A stretch of 64,000 nt of DNA from Lutibacter oceani. GTDB taxonomy: Bacteria; Bacteroidota; Bacteroidia; Flavobacteriales; Flavobacteriaceae. The notes below the pieces were generated by a model. That model searched no databases, was not told where the DNA came from, and saw only the letters and a list, made by a program, of their open reading frames with translations. The stretch spans positions 124,001-188,000 of the forward strand of contig NZ_QTTQ01000009.1 in the NCBI RefSeq assembly GCF_003384935.1. Reading direction: 5' to 3'. Position numbers and translations under genes: made by a program. How positions within the stretch are numbered: the first letter of the stretch is position 1; each line of letters opens with the position of its first letter. Shown piece after piece: positions 8,942 to 18,104 of the stretch.

Positions 8942-9740
8942 AAATTCTATTATCACCGTCTAAAATATCACCAATACCACCTAAAAGACTTCCTTCTCCT
9001 CTTCTTTTTGAACCAGTTTGTGGAGCTAAAGCTAAAACTCTTCCTGCTAATCTGCTAAAAGGTAAAGATTGAATATATACAGTTCCTGGTCCTTTTAATA
9101 TTGCAAAAAATAACCCTTCTCCTCCAAAGACGGTATTTTTAATTCCACCAACAAATTCTATATCATAATCTACATCTTTTGTAAAACCAACTATACAACC
9201 CGTATCAACTTTTAAAGTTTCTCCAGCTTGTAATACTTTTTTACTCATATTTCCACCTGCGTGAACAAATGCTAAGCCATCTCCTTCTAATTTTTGCATA
9301 ATAAAACCTTCTCCTCCAAATAAACCTCTGCCCAAACGCTTAGAAAATTCAATTCCTACAGATACACCTTTGGCTGCACATAAAAAAGAATCTTTCTGAC
9401 AAATAAACTTCCTTCCCATTACACTTAAATCAATTGGAATTATTTTACCAGGGTATGGTGCTGCAAAAGACACTTGTTTTTTACCAATTCCGCTATTTTT
9501 AAAAATAGTCATAAATAAACTTTCTCCAGTTAACATCCTTTTACCTGCAGAAAAGAGTTTCCCTAAAATCCCTTCGTCTTGATTAGATCCGTCTCCAAAA
9601 ATAGTATCCATCGATATTCCATCATTCATCATCATAAAACTACCAGCTTCAGCAACAACTCCTTCTTGCGGATCTAATTCTATTTCAACATATTGCATTT
9701 CTTCACCGTGAATTTGATATTCTATTTCATGTGCATTCAT
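8940..9740 (-). CDS. TIGR00266/AIM24 family protein
   Basis: A 266-residue protein of the TIGR00266 (AIM24-like) beta-solenoid family, with the glycine-rich repeats typical of it (EAGSFMMMNDGISM, FGGEGFIMQKLEGDGLAFVH and NTVFGGEGLFFAILKGPGTV). Members are widespread and have no settled biochemical role. It is cytoplasmic by the absence of a signal peptide or clear membrane helix. It follows the DUF4442 gene by 15 bases on the same strand, so the two probably form one transcript. Confidence 0.9.
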   Translation of the reverse strand: MNAHEIEYQIHGEEMQYVEIELDPQEGVVAEAGSFMMMNDGISMDTIFGDGSNQDEGILGKLFSAGKRMLTGESLFMTIFKNSGIGKKQVSFAAPYPGKIIPIDLSVMGRKFICQKDSFLCAAKGVSVGIEFSKRLGRGLFGGEGFIMQKLEGDGLAFVHAGGNMSKKVLQAGETLKVDTGCIVGFTKDVDYDIEFVGGIKNTVFGGEGLFFAILKGPGTVYIQSLPFSRLAGRVLALAPQTGSKRRGEGSLLGGIGDILDGDNRI

Positions 9741-9755
9741 AATAGTTTATTTTAA

Positions 9756-10217
9756 TTATTTTTTAGATTTTAATTTAATACTCCATTCAAATTCATATTC
9801 AGAAACTTGTTCACCATTTTCATTAATTCCAACTGATTTCATAACAATAGTTTGCCCTTCACCAGTAGCAATAGTTCTGTTTAATGCTTCATCAATTAAA
9901 ACACCATTATTACAAGTAAATGTAATTTTTCCAACCGCTTTTTTAGTGAACCTTCCACTATGATTAGTAACCAACATTGAAATATTGTTACCACTTTCTT
10001 TAATTTTTTTTATAACAATTGCACCAGTACTTAACTCGGCAGCCATAGACTGTACAGCAAAATACATAGATTTAAATGGGTTTTGATTTATCCATTTATG
10101 TGTAACAGTAACAACCGCTTTAGAACTATCAAGTTCTTTTAATTTAACACCACATAAATATGCAGAAGGCAATTTAAACATTAAAAACCGATTCATTTTT
10201 TTGACAAATACATCCAT
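9756..10217 (-). CDS. DUF4442 hotdog-fold protein
   Basis: A 153-residue protein matching DUF4442, a branch of the hotdog-fold thioesterase superfamily, of about the usual length. The conserved core around TVTHKWINQNPFKSMYFAVQ and SMAAELSTG corresponds to the central hotdog helix and surrounding strands. An acyl-CoA thioesterase-like activity is possible, but the family is uncharacterised and substrate is unknown. It is the first gene of a two-gene minus-strand unit with the AIM24-like gene. Confidence 0.82.
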   Translation of the reverse strand: MDVFVKKMNRFLMFKLPSAYLCGVKLKELDSSKAVVTVTHKWINQNPFKSMYFAVQSMAAELSTGAIVIKKIKESGNNISMLVTNHSGRFTKKAVGKITFTCNNGVLIDEALNRTIATGEGQTIVMKSVGINENGEQVSEYEFEWSIKLKSKK

Positions 10218-10310
10218 ATTAAATTTTAAAATTTATGCCAAGTTAACTAAAAATAATGAGCACAAAAAGTTCTTTTTTTGTTAAAATAATGTTAAAATAC
10301 AGTACTATGT

Positions 10311-10343
10311 TTTGCATATTACTATCTTTTATCCATATATTTG
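10311..10343 (+). promoter_or_regulatory. Promoter of the DUF4870-PadR-PspC cluster
   Basis: TTTG at 10311-10314 and TATATTTG at 10336-10343, 21 bases apart, match both halves of the Bacteroidetes housekeeping promoter. Transcription would start near 10350, which rules out the in-frame TTG at 10341 as the start of the next gene. Confidence 0.7.
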
Positions 10344-10370
10344 CATAAGAAACTAATAAAAATCACAATT

Positions 10371-10742
10371 ATGATAACTCAAAATGATAAAAATTACAGT
10401 TCAATAACACATTTAAGTGGTTTTGCAGGATGGTTTTTTCCATTTGGAAATATTATTGCTCCGCTTGTTTTATGGACAGCTAAAAAAAATGAAAGCGCTT
10501 ATATTGATTCTCATGGAAAATCGGCAGTAAACTTTCAACTTAGTTTAATTGTTTATGGTTTTTTGTTAGCATTATTATTAATACCAATTGCCATTTTTAC
10601 TTTAGGCCTAGGATTAGTTGCAATTGTTATAGGAATAATACCTGCAATTATTTTAAAATTTATTTTAATTATTTCAGCAAGTATAAAAGCAAATAATGGT
10701 GAGCAATACCATTATCCTTTTACAATAGAATTTATAAAATAG
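10371..10742 (+). CDS. DUF4870 domain-containing membrane protein
   Basis: A 123-residue protein with the DUF4870 pattern: an amphipathic start (ITHLSGFAGWFFPFGNIIAP), a charged middle and AVNFQLSLIVYG, then long hydrophobic helices. I chose the ATG at 10371 because an upstream in-frame TTG at 10341 sits inside the -7 promoter box. DUF4870 proteins are small membrane proteins of unknown function. Here the gene heads a cluster with a PadR regulator, a PspC protein and a head-GIN lipoprotein, which suggests a role in envelope stress. A DUF4870-like region also occurs in the XRE protein at 21144. Confidence 0.85.
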   Translation: MITQNDKNYSSITHLSGFAGWFFPFGNIIAPLVLWTAKKNESAYIDSHGKSAVNFQLSLIVYGFLLALLLIPIAIFTLGLGLVAIVIGIIPAIILKFILIISASIKANNGEQYHYPFTIEFIK

Positions 10743-10774
10743 CAATAAGCTTTTAATATAATAAATCTTAACAA

Positions 10775-11116
10775 ATGAAGATAGAAAACACAAAAGCACA
10801 AATGCGAAAAGGAGTTTTAGAATTTTGCATACTCTCCATTTTACAACATGGAGATGCATATACTTCTGAAATTTTATCGCAGCTAAAAGACGCGAAACTA
10901 TTAGTTGTTGAAGGTACTGTGTATCCTTTATTAACTAGATTAAAAAATGCTGGTTTACTCAGTTACCGCTGGGAAGAATCAACATCTGGACCACCAAGAA
11001 AATATTATGCCTTAACAGAAACAGGAAAATTATTTTTAAAAGAATTAAATACAACTTGGAGCGAACTTGTAGAAGCCGTAAACTTAGTAACTACCAATAA
11101 ACCAACAGAAAAATGA
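10775..11116 (+). CDS. PadR family transcriptional regulator
   Basis: A 113-residue winged-helix regulator. The DNA-binding domain spans about residues 8-90 (MRKGVLEFCILSILQHGDAY, VVEGTVYPLLTRLKNAGLLS and GPPRKYYALTETGKLFL), typical of PadR-like PF03551. It overlaps the PspC gene by four bases (ATGA), so the two are coupled and the regulator probably controls its own operon. This PadR-PspC pairing is common in Flavobacteriia. The ligand is unknown. Confidence 0.93.
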   Translation: MKIENTKAQMRKGVLEFCILSILQHGDAYTSEILSQLKDAKLLVVEGTVYPLLTRLKNAGLLSYRWEESTSGPPRKYYALTETGKLFLKELNTTWSELVEAVNLVTTNKPTEK

Positions 11117-12864
11117 ACAAAACAATAAATATAAATTTAGGAGGTGTCTTCTTTCATATTGATGAATTAGCTTATCAAAAATTGAAACTTTATTTAGATG
11201 CCATTAGAAGATCTTTAAGTGATGATCCACAAGGAAGAGATGAAATTTTAAATGATATTGAACATAGAATTGGTGAATTACTTTCTGAAAGAATTAAAGA
11301 TGCACGTCAGGTTGTAAACGAAAACGACATTGATGAAATTACTAAAGTAATGGGGAAACCCGAAGATTATTTAGTTGATGAAGAAATATTTGAAGATGAA
11401 CCAAAATATAAATCTAGAAGCGCTTCAAAAAAACTTTTTAGAGATGCAGATGACAAATTTTTAGGTGGTGTATCCTCTGGTTTAGGACACTATTTTGGAA
11501 TAGATGCTTTATGGGTTAGAATACTATGGGTAGTTTTAGTTTTTGCCGGTTTTGGTACAGGAATACCTATTTATATTTTACTTTGGATTTTAATCCCTCA
11601 AGCTGAAACAACTGCTGAAAAATTACAGATGAAAGGGGAACCGGTTAATATTAGCAATATTGAAAAAAAAATTAGAGAAGAATTTCAAGAAGTATCATCT
11701 CGTGTAAAAGATGGGGTAAATGATGTTACTGAAAAAGTAAAAAATTCTGAGTTTAAAAAAAATGTTAGTAGTAAAACCAAATCTGGCTTACAGGAAATAT
11801 TAGATACTTTAGGTACCATTTTAATTACGCTATTTAAAGTTTTTGGAAAACTTATTGGTGCATTATTAATATTTATTGCAGCAGCTACATTAATAGGACT
11901 TATTATTGGTGCTTTTTCATTAGGTAGCTTTGGAATTTTAGGCTTTAATCACGGATTTATTCATCACCCACCGTTCTTCTTTGATTCAATTTTACCAACT
12001 TGGCTGTTAATACTATTTACATTTATAGCCATTGGAATTCCATTTGTAGTATTATTTATGTTAGGATTAAAAATTCTATCCAGCAATGTAAAATCCTTTA
12101 GCACAACAACAAAATTATCTCTATTAGGAGTTTGGATAATTTCTCTTTTAGGTTTAGGTTTTGCTAGTATTAATTTTGCAACTCAAAACGCTTTTGACGG
12201 TGTTTATAATCAAACAGAAGAACTGCCTTTTGTTGCTGCAGACACCTTAAAAGTTAAAATGATTGGAAATGAAAATTTATCTAGCCGAAGCGAACTTAGA
12301 AGACGTTACAATTATGAAACTGTATATGATGGTGACATTCAAAAATTATATTCCTCAAGAATTAATGTCGATGTTAAATCCACTGATAACGCAAATGCGT
12401 CTATAAAAATCAGAAAAGAATCTAAGGGAAAAAACAGGCTAAATGCAAATAATAATGCAGAAACTATAGATTATCAATTTAATTTAAAAAATAAAGATTT
12501 ACAATTAAACGGCTATTTTTTAACTGATATTAAAAATATGGTTAAAGATCAATTAATAGATATTACAATTTATTTACCCATAAATACCATTGTTTATTTA
12601 GACGGTTCTACACGTACATTTTTAGATGATGTTGATAATATTCAAAACATACACGAAAGAGATATGCCAAAACATTATTATAAAATGACCGAAAACGGAC
12701 TTGAATGCTTGGATTGTGATCCTACTATTTATGGTGAGCGTTATAAAAAAGAAAATGGGCATTTTAAATTAAACATAGATAGTAATGGAGTTGAACTTAA
12801 AGTAAACGATGGAGACAATAATGCTGAAATTAAAATTGACGAAAATGGTATGAAAATAGATTAA
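11113..12864 (+). CDS. PspC domain-containing membrane protein
   Basis: A 583-residue protein. The N-terminal 100 residues are helical and charged (HIDELAYQKLKLYLDAIRRS and ILNDIEHRIGELLSERI), as in DUF1700-like segments. A PspC domain follows at about 110-165 (KLFRDADDKFLGGVSSGLGH, then WVRILWVVLVF). Three or four membrane helices come next (about 235-360), and the rest is a soluble beta-rich tail with GIN-like repeats. PspC is the membrane sensor of phage-shock-type stress responses. It is coupled to PadR and followed by a head-GIN lipoprotein, which fits an envelope-stress unit. Confidence 0.9.
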   Translation: MNKTININLGGVFFHIDELAYQKLKLYLDAIRRSLSDDPQGRDEILNDIEHRIGELLSERIKDARQVVNENDIDEITKVMGKPEDYLVDEEIFEDEPKYKSRSASKKLFRDADDKFLGGVSSGLGHYFGIDALWVRILWVVLVFAGFGTGIPIYILLWILIPQAETTAEKLQMKGEPVNISNIEKKIREEFQEVSSRVKDGVNDVTEKVKNSEFKKNVSSKTKSGLQEILDTLGTILITLFKVFGKLIGALLIFIAAATLIGLIIGAFSLGSFGILGFNHGFIHHPPFFFDSILPTWLLILFTFIAIGIPFVVLFMLGLKILSSNVKSFSTTTKLSLLGVWIISLLGLGFASINFATQNAFDGVYNQTEELPFVAADTLKVKMIGNENLSSRSELRRRYNYETVYDGDIQKLYSSRINVDVKSTDNANASIKIRKESKGKNRLNANNNAETIDYQFNLKNKDLQLNGYFLTDIKNMVKDQLIDITIYLPINTIVYLDGSTRTFLDDVDNIQNIHERDMPKHYYKMTENGLECLDCDPTIYGERYKKENGHFKLNIDSNGVELKVNDGDNNAEIKIDENGMKID

Positions 12865-12958
12865 TTACAATTCAGCTAAAATAATCAACAATTCATCCAA
12901 CAATATTATTTCAACTTATAAAATGAATATAAATTTGGATAAACTAAAAAACTAAACA

Positions 12959-13681
12959 ATGAAAACATTAACTAAAATTACAGCTTTATTCCTACTTTTA
13001 ATTTCAACAACATCATGTTTTGTAGATGGAATTACAGGAATAAAAGGAAATAGAAATGTAGTATCTGAAGACAGAACTATTAGTTCAGACTTTGAAGATA
13101 TAAAAGTACAACAAGGAATAAATTTATACATAACTCAAGATAATTCAACAGAAATTAAAGTTGAAGCAGACGAAAACATTATCGATTTATTAATTACAGA
13201 AGTTAATAATAACGAGCTTAAAATATATTTTGAAAAAAATGTATACAGAGCAAAAGCACGAAATGTATTTTTAAGTACTGATAATATTAAAAAAATTAAA
13301 GCATCTAGTGGAGCCTCTGTAAAATCTGAAAACACTATTGCAACAAATTCGCTAGATTTAGATGCTAGTAGTGGCAGTTCTATTAAAATATATGTAAATG
13401 CTGATGATGTTACAACTGGAGCTTCAAGTGGTGCACAAATAAAAGTGTATGGAAAATCAAAAACATTTTCAGGAAGTGCAAGTAGTGGAAGCTCTATTGA
13501 TGCTGATGAACTTAAAACTGTTGATGCATATGCAAAAGCAAGTAGTGGCGCAAATATAAATGTAAATGTAACAGGAAAATTAACTGCAAAAGCGAGCAGC
13601 GGTGGAGATATAGATTATGAAGGAAATCCAATCGACGTAAACAAAAACACCTCTTCTGGAGGTAGTGTATCAGGAAGCTAA
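12959..13681 (+). CDS. Head GIN (DUF2807) domain lipoprotein
   Basis: A 240-residue protein with a lipoprotein signal ending LISTTSC, so it is probably membrane-anchored in the periplasm. The body is a DUF2807 'putative auto-transporter adhesin, head GIN' right-handed beta-solenoid, seen as recurring A-S-S-G units (KASSGASVKS, DASSGSSIKI, GASSGAQIKV, SASSGSSIDA, KASSGANINV and KASSGGDIDY). It lies 94 bases after the PspC gene and probably belongs to the same regulon. A good terminator follows. Function is unknown despite the adhesin label. Confidence 0.9.
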   Translation: MKTLTKITALFLLLISTTSCFVDGITGIKGNRNVVSEDRTISSDFEDIKVQQGINLYITQDNSTEIKVEADENIIDLLITEVNNNELKIYFEKNVYRAKARNVFLSTDNIKKIKASSGASVKSENTIATNSLDLDASSGSSIKIYVNADDVTTGASSGAQIKVYGKSKTFSGSASSGSSIDADELKTVDAYAKASSGANINVNVTGKLTAKASSGGDIDYEGNPIDVNKNTSSGGSVSGS

Positions 13682-13709
13682 TTCCAATTTATATATTTAA
13701 ATTGTTAAG

Positions 13710-13739
13710 CCAGTTCAATTAATTTTGAACTGGTTTTTT
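13710..13739 (+). terminator. Intrinsic terminator after the head-GIN gene
   Basis: Stem CCAGTTCAA/TTGAACTGG (13710-13718 and 13725-13733), six-base loop, then a run of six T. Confidence 0.85.
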
Positions 13740-13806
13740 ATTTTCTAAATTATCACAATTTTAGTTAAATAATGACAACTATCATTATTATTAGCAATAT
13801 GTTACC

Positions 13807-13814
13807 TATTTTTG
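13807..13814 (+). promoter_or_regulatory. -7 box of the 601-residue unknown protein
   Basis: TATTTTTG matches TAnnTTTG exactly, 40 bases before the start codon at 13855. Confidence 0.55.
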
Positions 13815-13854
13815 CACACTAACTAAGTAAAATTATAATTATAAAAGTTAAAAT

Positions 13855-15660
13855 ATGCCCAACAAAAATAATTCACATACTTTTCACATCCCTGTTATGG
13901 GTTTGTCTTTTACATTAGATAGCCCCATTAAAGTTGCAAAGTATGGTATTTCTTCTGTTGTTTCAATTGTAGATGATGTTATTGTAGAAAAAATGAATGA
14001 ATATTATTCATCAAAATTCGAACTACCATTTAAGGCTATTTCAACAAAAGTTGAAGATTACAGAGCTAAAAGAATAACTTCCTATTTAAACACAGTAGAT
14101 ACAATAGTTAAACAAAAATTTGAAGACTTAAAAAAAAGCTTTGAAGAAAAAAGCAGTGAATTTGAAAAATACATGGAAATGCTTCCTGATTTTTCTGAAT
14201 TAAAACAAAATTTTGTAAATACCATTAAGCACAATCCTCTAAAAGAAGAAGTTGATAATTGGATTCAAAGCAACCTTAAATCTGGAAGCATTGATGTAAA
14301 TATTATGACAAAGCTTGATAAAGCTAATTTTAAAGGAAAAGAAAAATTACCAACTGAATTTAATGATGCACATGCTGCATTAAGAGGTTTTGCAAATAGT
14401 AATTTAGAATCTTCAATTATATTATCTGCAGGAATGAACCCAAGATTATATAGCTATTTTGAAAATTTCTCAGATTTCTATCCAAATGAAGATGGCTATT
14501 TAAGAAAAAAAATAATATTAAAAGTTAGCGATTACAGATCGGCCATAATTCAAGGTAAATTTTTAGCCAAAAAAGGATTGTGGGTTTCAGAATATAGAAT
14601 AGAATCTGGTTTAAACTGTGGTGGTCATGCATTTGCATCCGATGGCTATTTAATTGGTCCCATTTTAGAAGAGTTTAAAGTTCACAAAAACACTTTAAAA
14701 AAGGAGGTTTTCGAAATTTTAACTAGTGCTTTAGAAAATTCAGGAAAATTTATTCCAAATGATTTAAGCTTAAATATTACCGTTCAGGGTGGTGTTGGAA
14801 ATTCAAAAGAACATGAGTTTTTAATGGATAATTACAATGTAGATTCAGTAGGTTGGGGAACTCCTTTTTTATTAGTTCCAGAAGCTACAACTGTTGAACC
14901 TGCAACAATTGAAACTCTAAAAAAGGCAAAAGAGGAAGATTTATTTTTAAGTAATGTATCTCCTTTAGGAGTTCCTTTTAATAGTTTAAGAGGTAGTTCA
15001 AATGATTTAATTAAAAATGCCAAAATAGAAAATAACAAACCTGGAAGTCCTTGTCCTAAAAAATTCTTAGCGCTAAGTCTAGATGAAGCAGGAAAACCTA
15101 TTTGTACAGCTTCAAAAAAATTTCAAACTCAAAAAATTGAAGAATTAAAAGCTGAAAATTTAGATGAGCAAACTTTTAACAATAAATATAAGCTTATAAC
15201 TGACAAAACTTGTTTGTGTGAAGGCTTAGCAAATTCATCGTTAATTGAATATGGTATTGAACGAAAAGGTGAAGATCAAGGTGTTGCTATTTGCCCAGGT
15301 CCAAATATGGCATACTATACTAAAGAAGTATCTTTAAAAGAAATGGTTGGTCATATTTATGGTAAAAATAACGTAATAGAAACAGCTGACAGACCACATA
15401 TGTTTATTAAAGAATTAAGTATGTATGTTGATTATTTTTCAAATAAAGTAGATGAGTTTAAAGACTCCTTTACAAAAAAACAGGAAAAGTATTTAACAAC
15501 ATTTCAAACTAACTTAAATGATGGTATTTCATATTATCAAAAATTATTTTCAGATACGATAAACAATTTTGAAGTTAGTAACGAAAATTTATTAATGGAA
15601 CTTCAACATTTAAAAAACGAACTGTTTGAAATTAAAATACCAATATTAGAAAAGGTTTAA
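13855..15660 (+). CDS. Unknown protein with nitronate-monooxygenase-like motifs and a cysteine cluster
   Basis: I do not recognise this 601-residue protein as a named family. Some segments resemble the FMN-binding TIM barrel of nitronate monooxygenases: an early HIPVMGLSFTLDSPIKVAKYG; GLNCGGHAF with CGGH at 255-258, in place of the family's AGGH; QGGVG at 311-315; and DSVGWGTPFLLVPEA from 330, like the phosphate-binding end of such barrels. The last third is distinctive: cysteines at 400, 417, 453, 455 and 480 could bind a metal or cluster. Residues about 80-130 and 510-600 are helical and may form coiled coils. No signal peptide is seen, so it is probably cytoplasmic. It is a single gene with its own promoter and a strong terminator. 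The barrel assignment is an inference. Confidence 0.6.
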   Translation: MPNKNNSHTFHIPVMGLSFTLDSPIKVAKYGISSVVSIVDDVIVEKMNEYYSSKFELPFKAISTKVEDYRAKRITSYLNTVDTIVKQKFEDLKKSFEEKSSEFEKYMEMLPDFSELKQNFVNTIKHNPLKEEVDNWIQSNLKSGSIDVNIMTKLDKANFKGKEKLPTEFNDAHAALRGFANSNLESSIILSAGMNPRLYSYFENFSDFYPNEDGYLRKKIILKVSDYRSAIIQGKFLAKKGLWVSEYRIESGLNCGGHAFASDGYLIGPILEEFKVHKNTLKKEVFEILTSALENSGKFIPNDLSLNITVQGGVGNSKEHEFLMDNYNVDSVGWGTPFLLVPEATTVEPATIETLKKAKEEDLFLSNVSPLGVPFNSLRGSSNDLIKNAKIENNKPGSPCPKKFLALSLDEAGKPICTASKKFQTQKIEELKAENLDEQTFNNKYKLITDKTCLCEGLANSSLIEYGIERKGEDQGVAICPGPNMAYYTKEVSLKEMVGHIYGKNNVIETADRPHMFIKELSMYVDYFSNKVDEFKDSFTKKQEKYLTTFQTNLNDGISYYQKLFSDTINNFEVSNENLLMELQHLKNELFEIKIPILEKV

Positions 15661-15688
15661 TTTATATAAACCTATACTTACCTCTACT

Positions 15689-15721
15689 CCGCTCAGTAAC
15701 TAGTTACTGAGCGGATTTTTA
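15689..15721 (+). terminator. Intrinsic terminator, 26-base palindrome
   Basis: A perfect palindrome at 15689-15714, left half CCGCTCAGTAACT, followed by ATTTTTA. It ends the 601-residue protein gene. Confidence 0.85.
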
Positions 15722-15984
15722 ATATAAACGAATTTTAAACCAACCAAAAACATCAAATTACTGAATTATTAGCAACTTTATAAAAAGAAAAATGACAGTA
15801 ATTTCATTAGTTGATATACTCAATTAACTATATAATTGCATCCAATACTTCAATAAAGAATACGCTCTTAAATATTGATTTGGAAATAAATAATTTTTAT
15901 AGAAAGTTATTTATAATACGATTTAGAAAAATTATCCGTAGGCAAAACAATAAACATTATAATTAAAGTTTTGAAATTATTTAG
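15722..15984. other. AT-rich stretch with no recognisable gene
   Basis: About 260 bases between the terminator and repeat copy 1. Stops are frequent in the frames I read, and I see no RNA or conserved motif. It begins the accessory-looking segment. Confidence 0.5.
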
Positions 15985-16044
15985 TTTGCTTCTTAACTTA
16001 AAAATTGCGAAATTACATAGACAATTTGATTATTTAATTATATC
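15985..16044 (+). repeat. Dispersed repeat, copy 1
   Basis: Begins TTTGCTTCTTAACTT, then AAAAATTGCGAAATTA. It is one of four related copies in this segment and starts 119 bases before the cbpA start codon. The 5' third matches copy 3 best; the 3' part is diverged. A near-match promoter (TTTG at 16025-16028, then GATTTTTG at 16046-16053) overlaps its end. Confidence 0.55.
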
Positions 16045-16103
16045 TGATTTTTGTTAAATAACATACCCAGATTATTTAAATAATTGAACAAAAAAATAAA
16101 TTA

Positions 16104-17000
16104 ATGACGTTTCTAGATTATTATAAAATATTAGGCGTTAGTAAAACCGCAACCGAAAAGGAAATTAAAAGCGCTTACAGAAAACTGGCACGTAAGTACC
16201 ATCCAGATTTAAACCCAGATAACAAGGAGGCTGAAAAAAAATTCAAAGAAATTAATGAAGCAAATGAAGTGTTAAGCAATCCTGAAAATCGTAAAAAATA
16301 CGACCAATATGGGAAGGATTGGAAACATGCAGAAGAATTTGAAAAAGCAAAACAACAACAAGCATCTCAAAATAAATACAGCAGACAAGGGTTTAAAAGT
16401 GAAGGGCATTCCGAACAAGATTTTTCAGATTTTTTCGAATCCATGTTTGGAGGCGCAAGATATTCTTCCAGACAAAGTAGTAGCACCAAATTTAAAGGGC
16501 AAGATTTTAACGCTGAATTGCATTTAAATTTAAAAGATGTGTACGAATCTCACCAACAAATTTTAACCGTAAATAACAATAAAATAAGACTTACAATTCC
16601 GGCAGGAGTTGAAAACGGCCAAGTTATAAAAATTAAAGGAAAAGGTGGAAAAGGAATAAACGGAGGTCCTAATGGAGATTTATTTATTAAATTCAAAATA
16701 AGTAATCATACACAATTTAAAAGAGCAGGAAATAATTTATACGCAAATGTTGATTTAGATTTATATACATCCATTTTAGGCGGAGAAATAAATATAGATA
16801 CTTTTAAAGGTAAGGTAAAACTTAAAATAAAACCCGAAACACAAAACCAAACAAAAGTAAAACTAAAAGGAAAAGGGTTTCCAGTTTACAAACAAGAAGG
16901 TAAATTTGGTGATTTAATAATTACATTTAATATAAAATTACCAACCAATTTAAACGCCAAAGAAATAGCATTATTTAAAGAATTACAAAAATTAAGATAG
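16104..17000 (+). CDS. cbpA: DnaJ-type co-chaperone, CbpA-like
   Basis: A 298-residue type II J-domain protein. The J domain is at residues 4-70 with the HPD motif at 33-35, which stimulates DnaK ATPase. A glycine/serine- and phenylalanine-rich linker follows, with FFESMFGG (about 112-119), then the C-terminal substrate-binding beta domains (LTIPAGVENGQVIKIKGKG, and the second around LKGKGFPVYKQEGKFGDLII). It has no zinc finger, which distinguishes it from DnaJ. The CbpM partner starts one base after its stop codon, so the pair is translationally linked. Confidence 0.93.
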   Translation: MTFLDYYKILGVSKTATEKEIKSAYRKLARKYHPDLNPDNKEAEKKFKEINEANEVLSNPENRKKYDQYGKDWKHAEEFEKAKQQQASQNKYSRQGFKSEGHSEQDFSDFFESMFGGARYSSRQSSSTKFKGQDFNAELHLNLKDVYESHQQILTVNNNKIRLTIPAGVENGQVIKIKGKGGKGINGGPNGDLFIKFKISNHTQFKRAGNNLYANVDLDLYTSILGGEINIDTFKGKVKLKIKPETQNQTKVKLKGKGFPVYKQEGKFGDLIITFNIKLPTNLNAKEIALFKELQKLR

Positions 17001-17001
17001 G

Positions 17002-17298
17002 ATGAAGACACAGCAATTTATATTAATAAAAACTCTTTGTTCTCAGTATAACATTGATATTTCATTTGTTGACTCTTTAAACAAAATTGGGCTTATTGAA
17101 ATTGAAATTATTAACCAAAATCAATTTATTCATCAAGATCAAATAAGTGACCTTGAAAAAATGATCAGGCTTCACCATGAGTTAAATGTTAATATTGAAG
17201 GAATTGATATAGTATTTAACCTTTTGGAGAAAGAAAGAGCATTACGTAATGAATTAAATACCTTAAAAAACAGGTTAAGACTTTATGAAAATGACTAA
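17002..17298 (+). CDS. cbpM: Chaperone modulator CbpM
   Basis: A 98-residue protein with the MerR-like fold expected for CbpM: a helix-turn-helix-like start, the EIEIINQNQFIHQDQISDLEK segment in the middle and a helical C-terminus (EKERALRNELNTLKNRLRL). In E. coli CbpM binds the CbpA J domain and inhibits it. The size and the one-base spacing to cbpA support the assignment. A weak hairpin (arms ATATGCCA at 17298-17305 and TGGCATAT at 17341-17348) starts at the stop codon. Confidence 0.87.
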   Translation: MKTQQFILIKTLCSQYNIDISFVDSLNKIGLIEIEIINQNQFIHQDQISDLEKMIRLHHELNVNIEGIDIVFNLLEKERALRNELNTLKNRLRLYEND

Positions 17299-17437
17299 TA
17301 TGCCATAGCCAATAAATTCAATTTAAATTCAACCGTTATGTGGCATATTTGGCTTTATTTAATAAAATTATAGTATTTAAAAAAGGTTAAAACTTCAAAA
17401 AATATATTTTGATTATAAAGTTTAAAATTAAACAACT

Positions 17438-17917
17438 ATGAAAAGATCAATCATAATATCAATCTATTTATTACTATCATGTGGATTTATTTCTAAAACA
17501 GAAAGTCAAACCTTTTCAAACCAACATACAGAATTAATAAAAAATAAAGTAGACGCTATTTTTCAAAAAATGATAATCCTTGCTGAAAACCTTGATTACG
17601 ATGAGTTGAGTAAGGGAGTTAACGATAAATACAATGCTGGGTTTATTTCAAATGAAAAATTTTATTTAGAATATGCTTCATTGATTGAGAATATTAAAAA
17701 CAGAGCAAAAGGTGTTACAAACCAAATTATTACAATTAATAAAAAACAAATTTCTGTATTGTCTGACACTATTGTTTTACTTACAGCTACAGGAATATCT
17801 TATGTAAAACTAGATGATGGAAGACAGTTAAATATAAATTTTTATTGGTCATTTATTTATGAAAAAATAGATAATAGCTGGAAAGTTATACACTATCATC
17901 AATCATTTACAAAGTAA
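17438..17917 (+). CDS. Exported NTF2-like (DUF4440/SnoaL-type) protein
   Basis: A 159-residue protein with an N-terminal signal sequence (MKRSIIISIYLLLSCGFISK). The mature part has the cone-shaped NTF2-like pattern: an N-terminal helix with a central aspartate-rich turn (AENLDYDELSKGVNDKYNAG) and final strands ending YEKIDNSWKVIHYHQSF, as in DUF4440-type proteins. These bind small ligands or act as accessory domains; the function here is unknown. It is the third gene after repeat copy 1 and has no clear operon partner. Confidence 0.75.
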   Translation: MKRSIIISIYLLLSCGFISKTESQTFSNQHTELIKNKVDAIFQKMIILAENLDYDELSKGVNDKYNAGFISNEKFYLEYASLIENIKNRAKGVTNQIITINKKQISVLSDTIVLLTATGISYVKLDDGRQLNINFYWSFIYEKIDNSWKVIHYHQSFTK

Positions 17918-18104
17918 ACACCTCCATAATACAAGCTTTTTTAATTGATAAATTGCTAAACCAAAAAATGATATAATCATTTTTTTCTTAATGATTCAGA
18001 ATTACTTTGGAAACAAACAACTTAGTATCTATAACATAATTAAACTAAAAATTTCAGTAAATTGGCAATATGAATTTCAGAATTAAAATTTAGAAAATAT
18101 TCAA

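Noticed and set aside
10341..10370. TTG start for the DUF4870 gene
   Set aside because: The TTG is part of the TATATTTG promoter box, so it should not be in the mRNA; the ATG at 10371 fits the family start.
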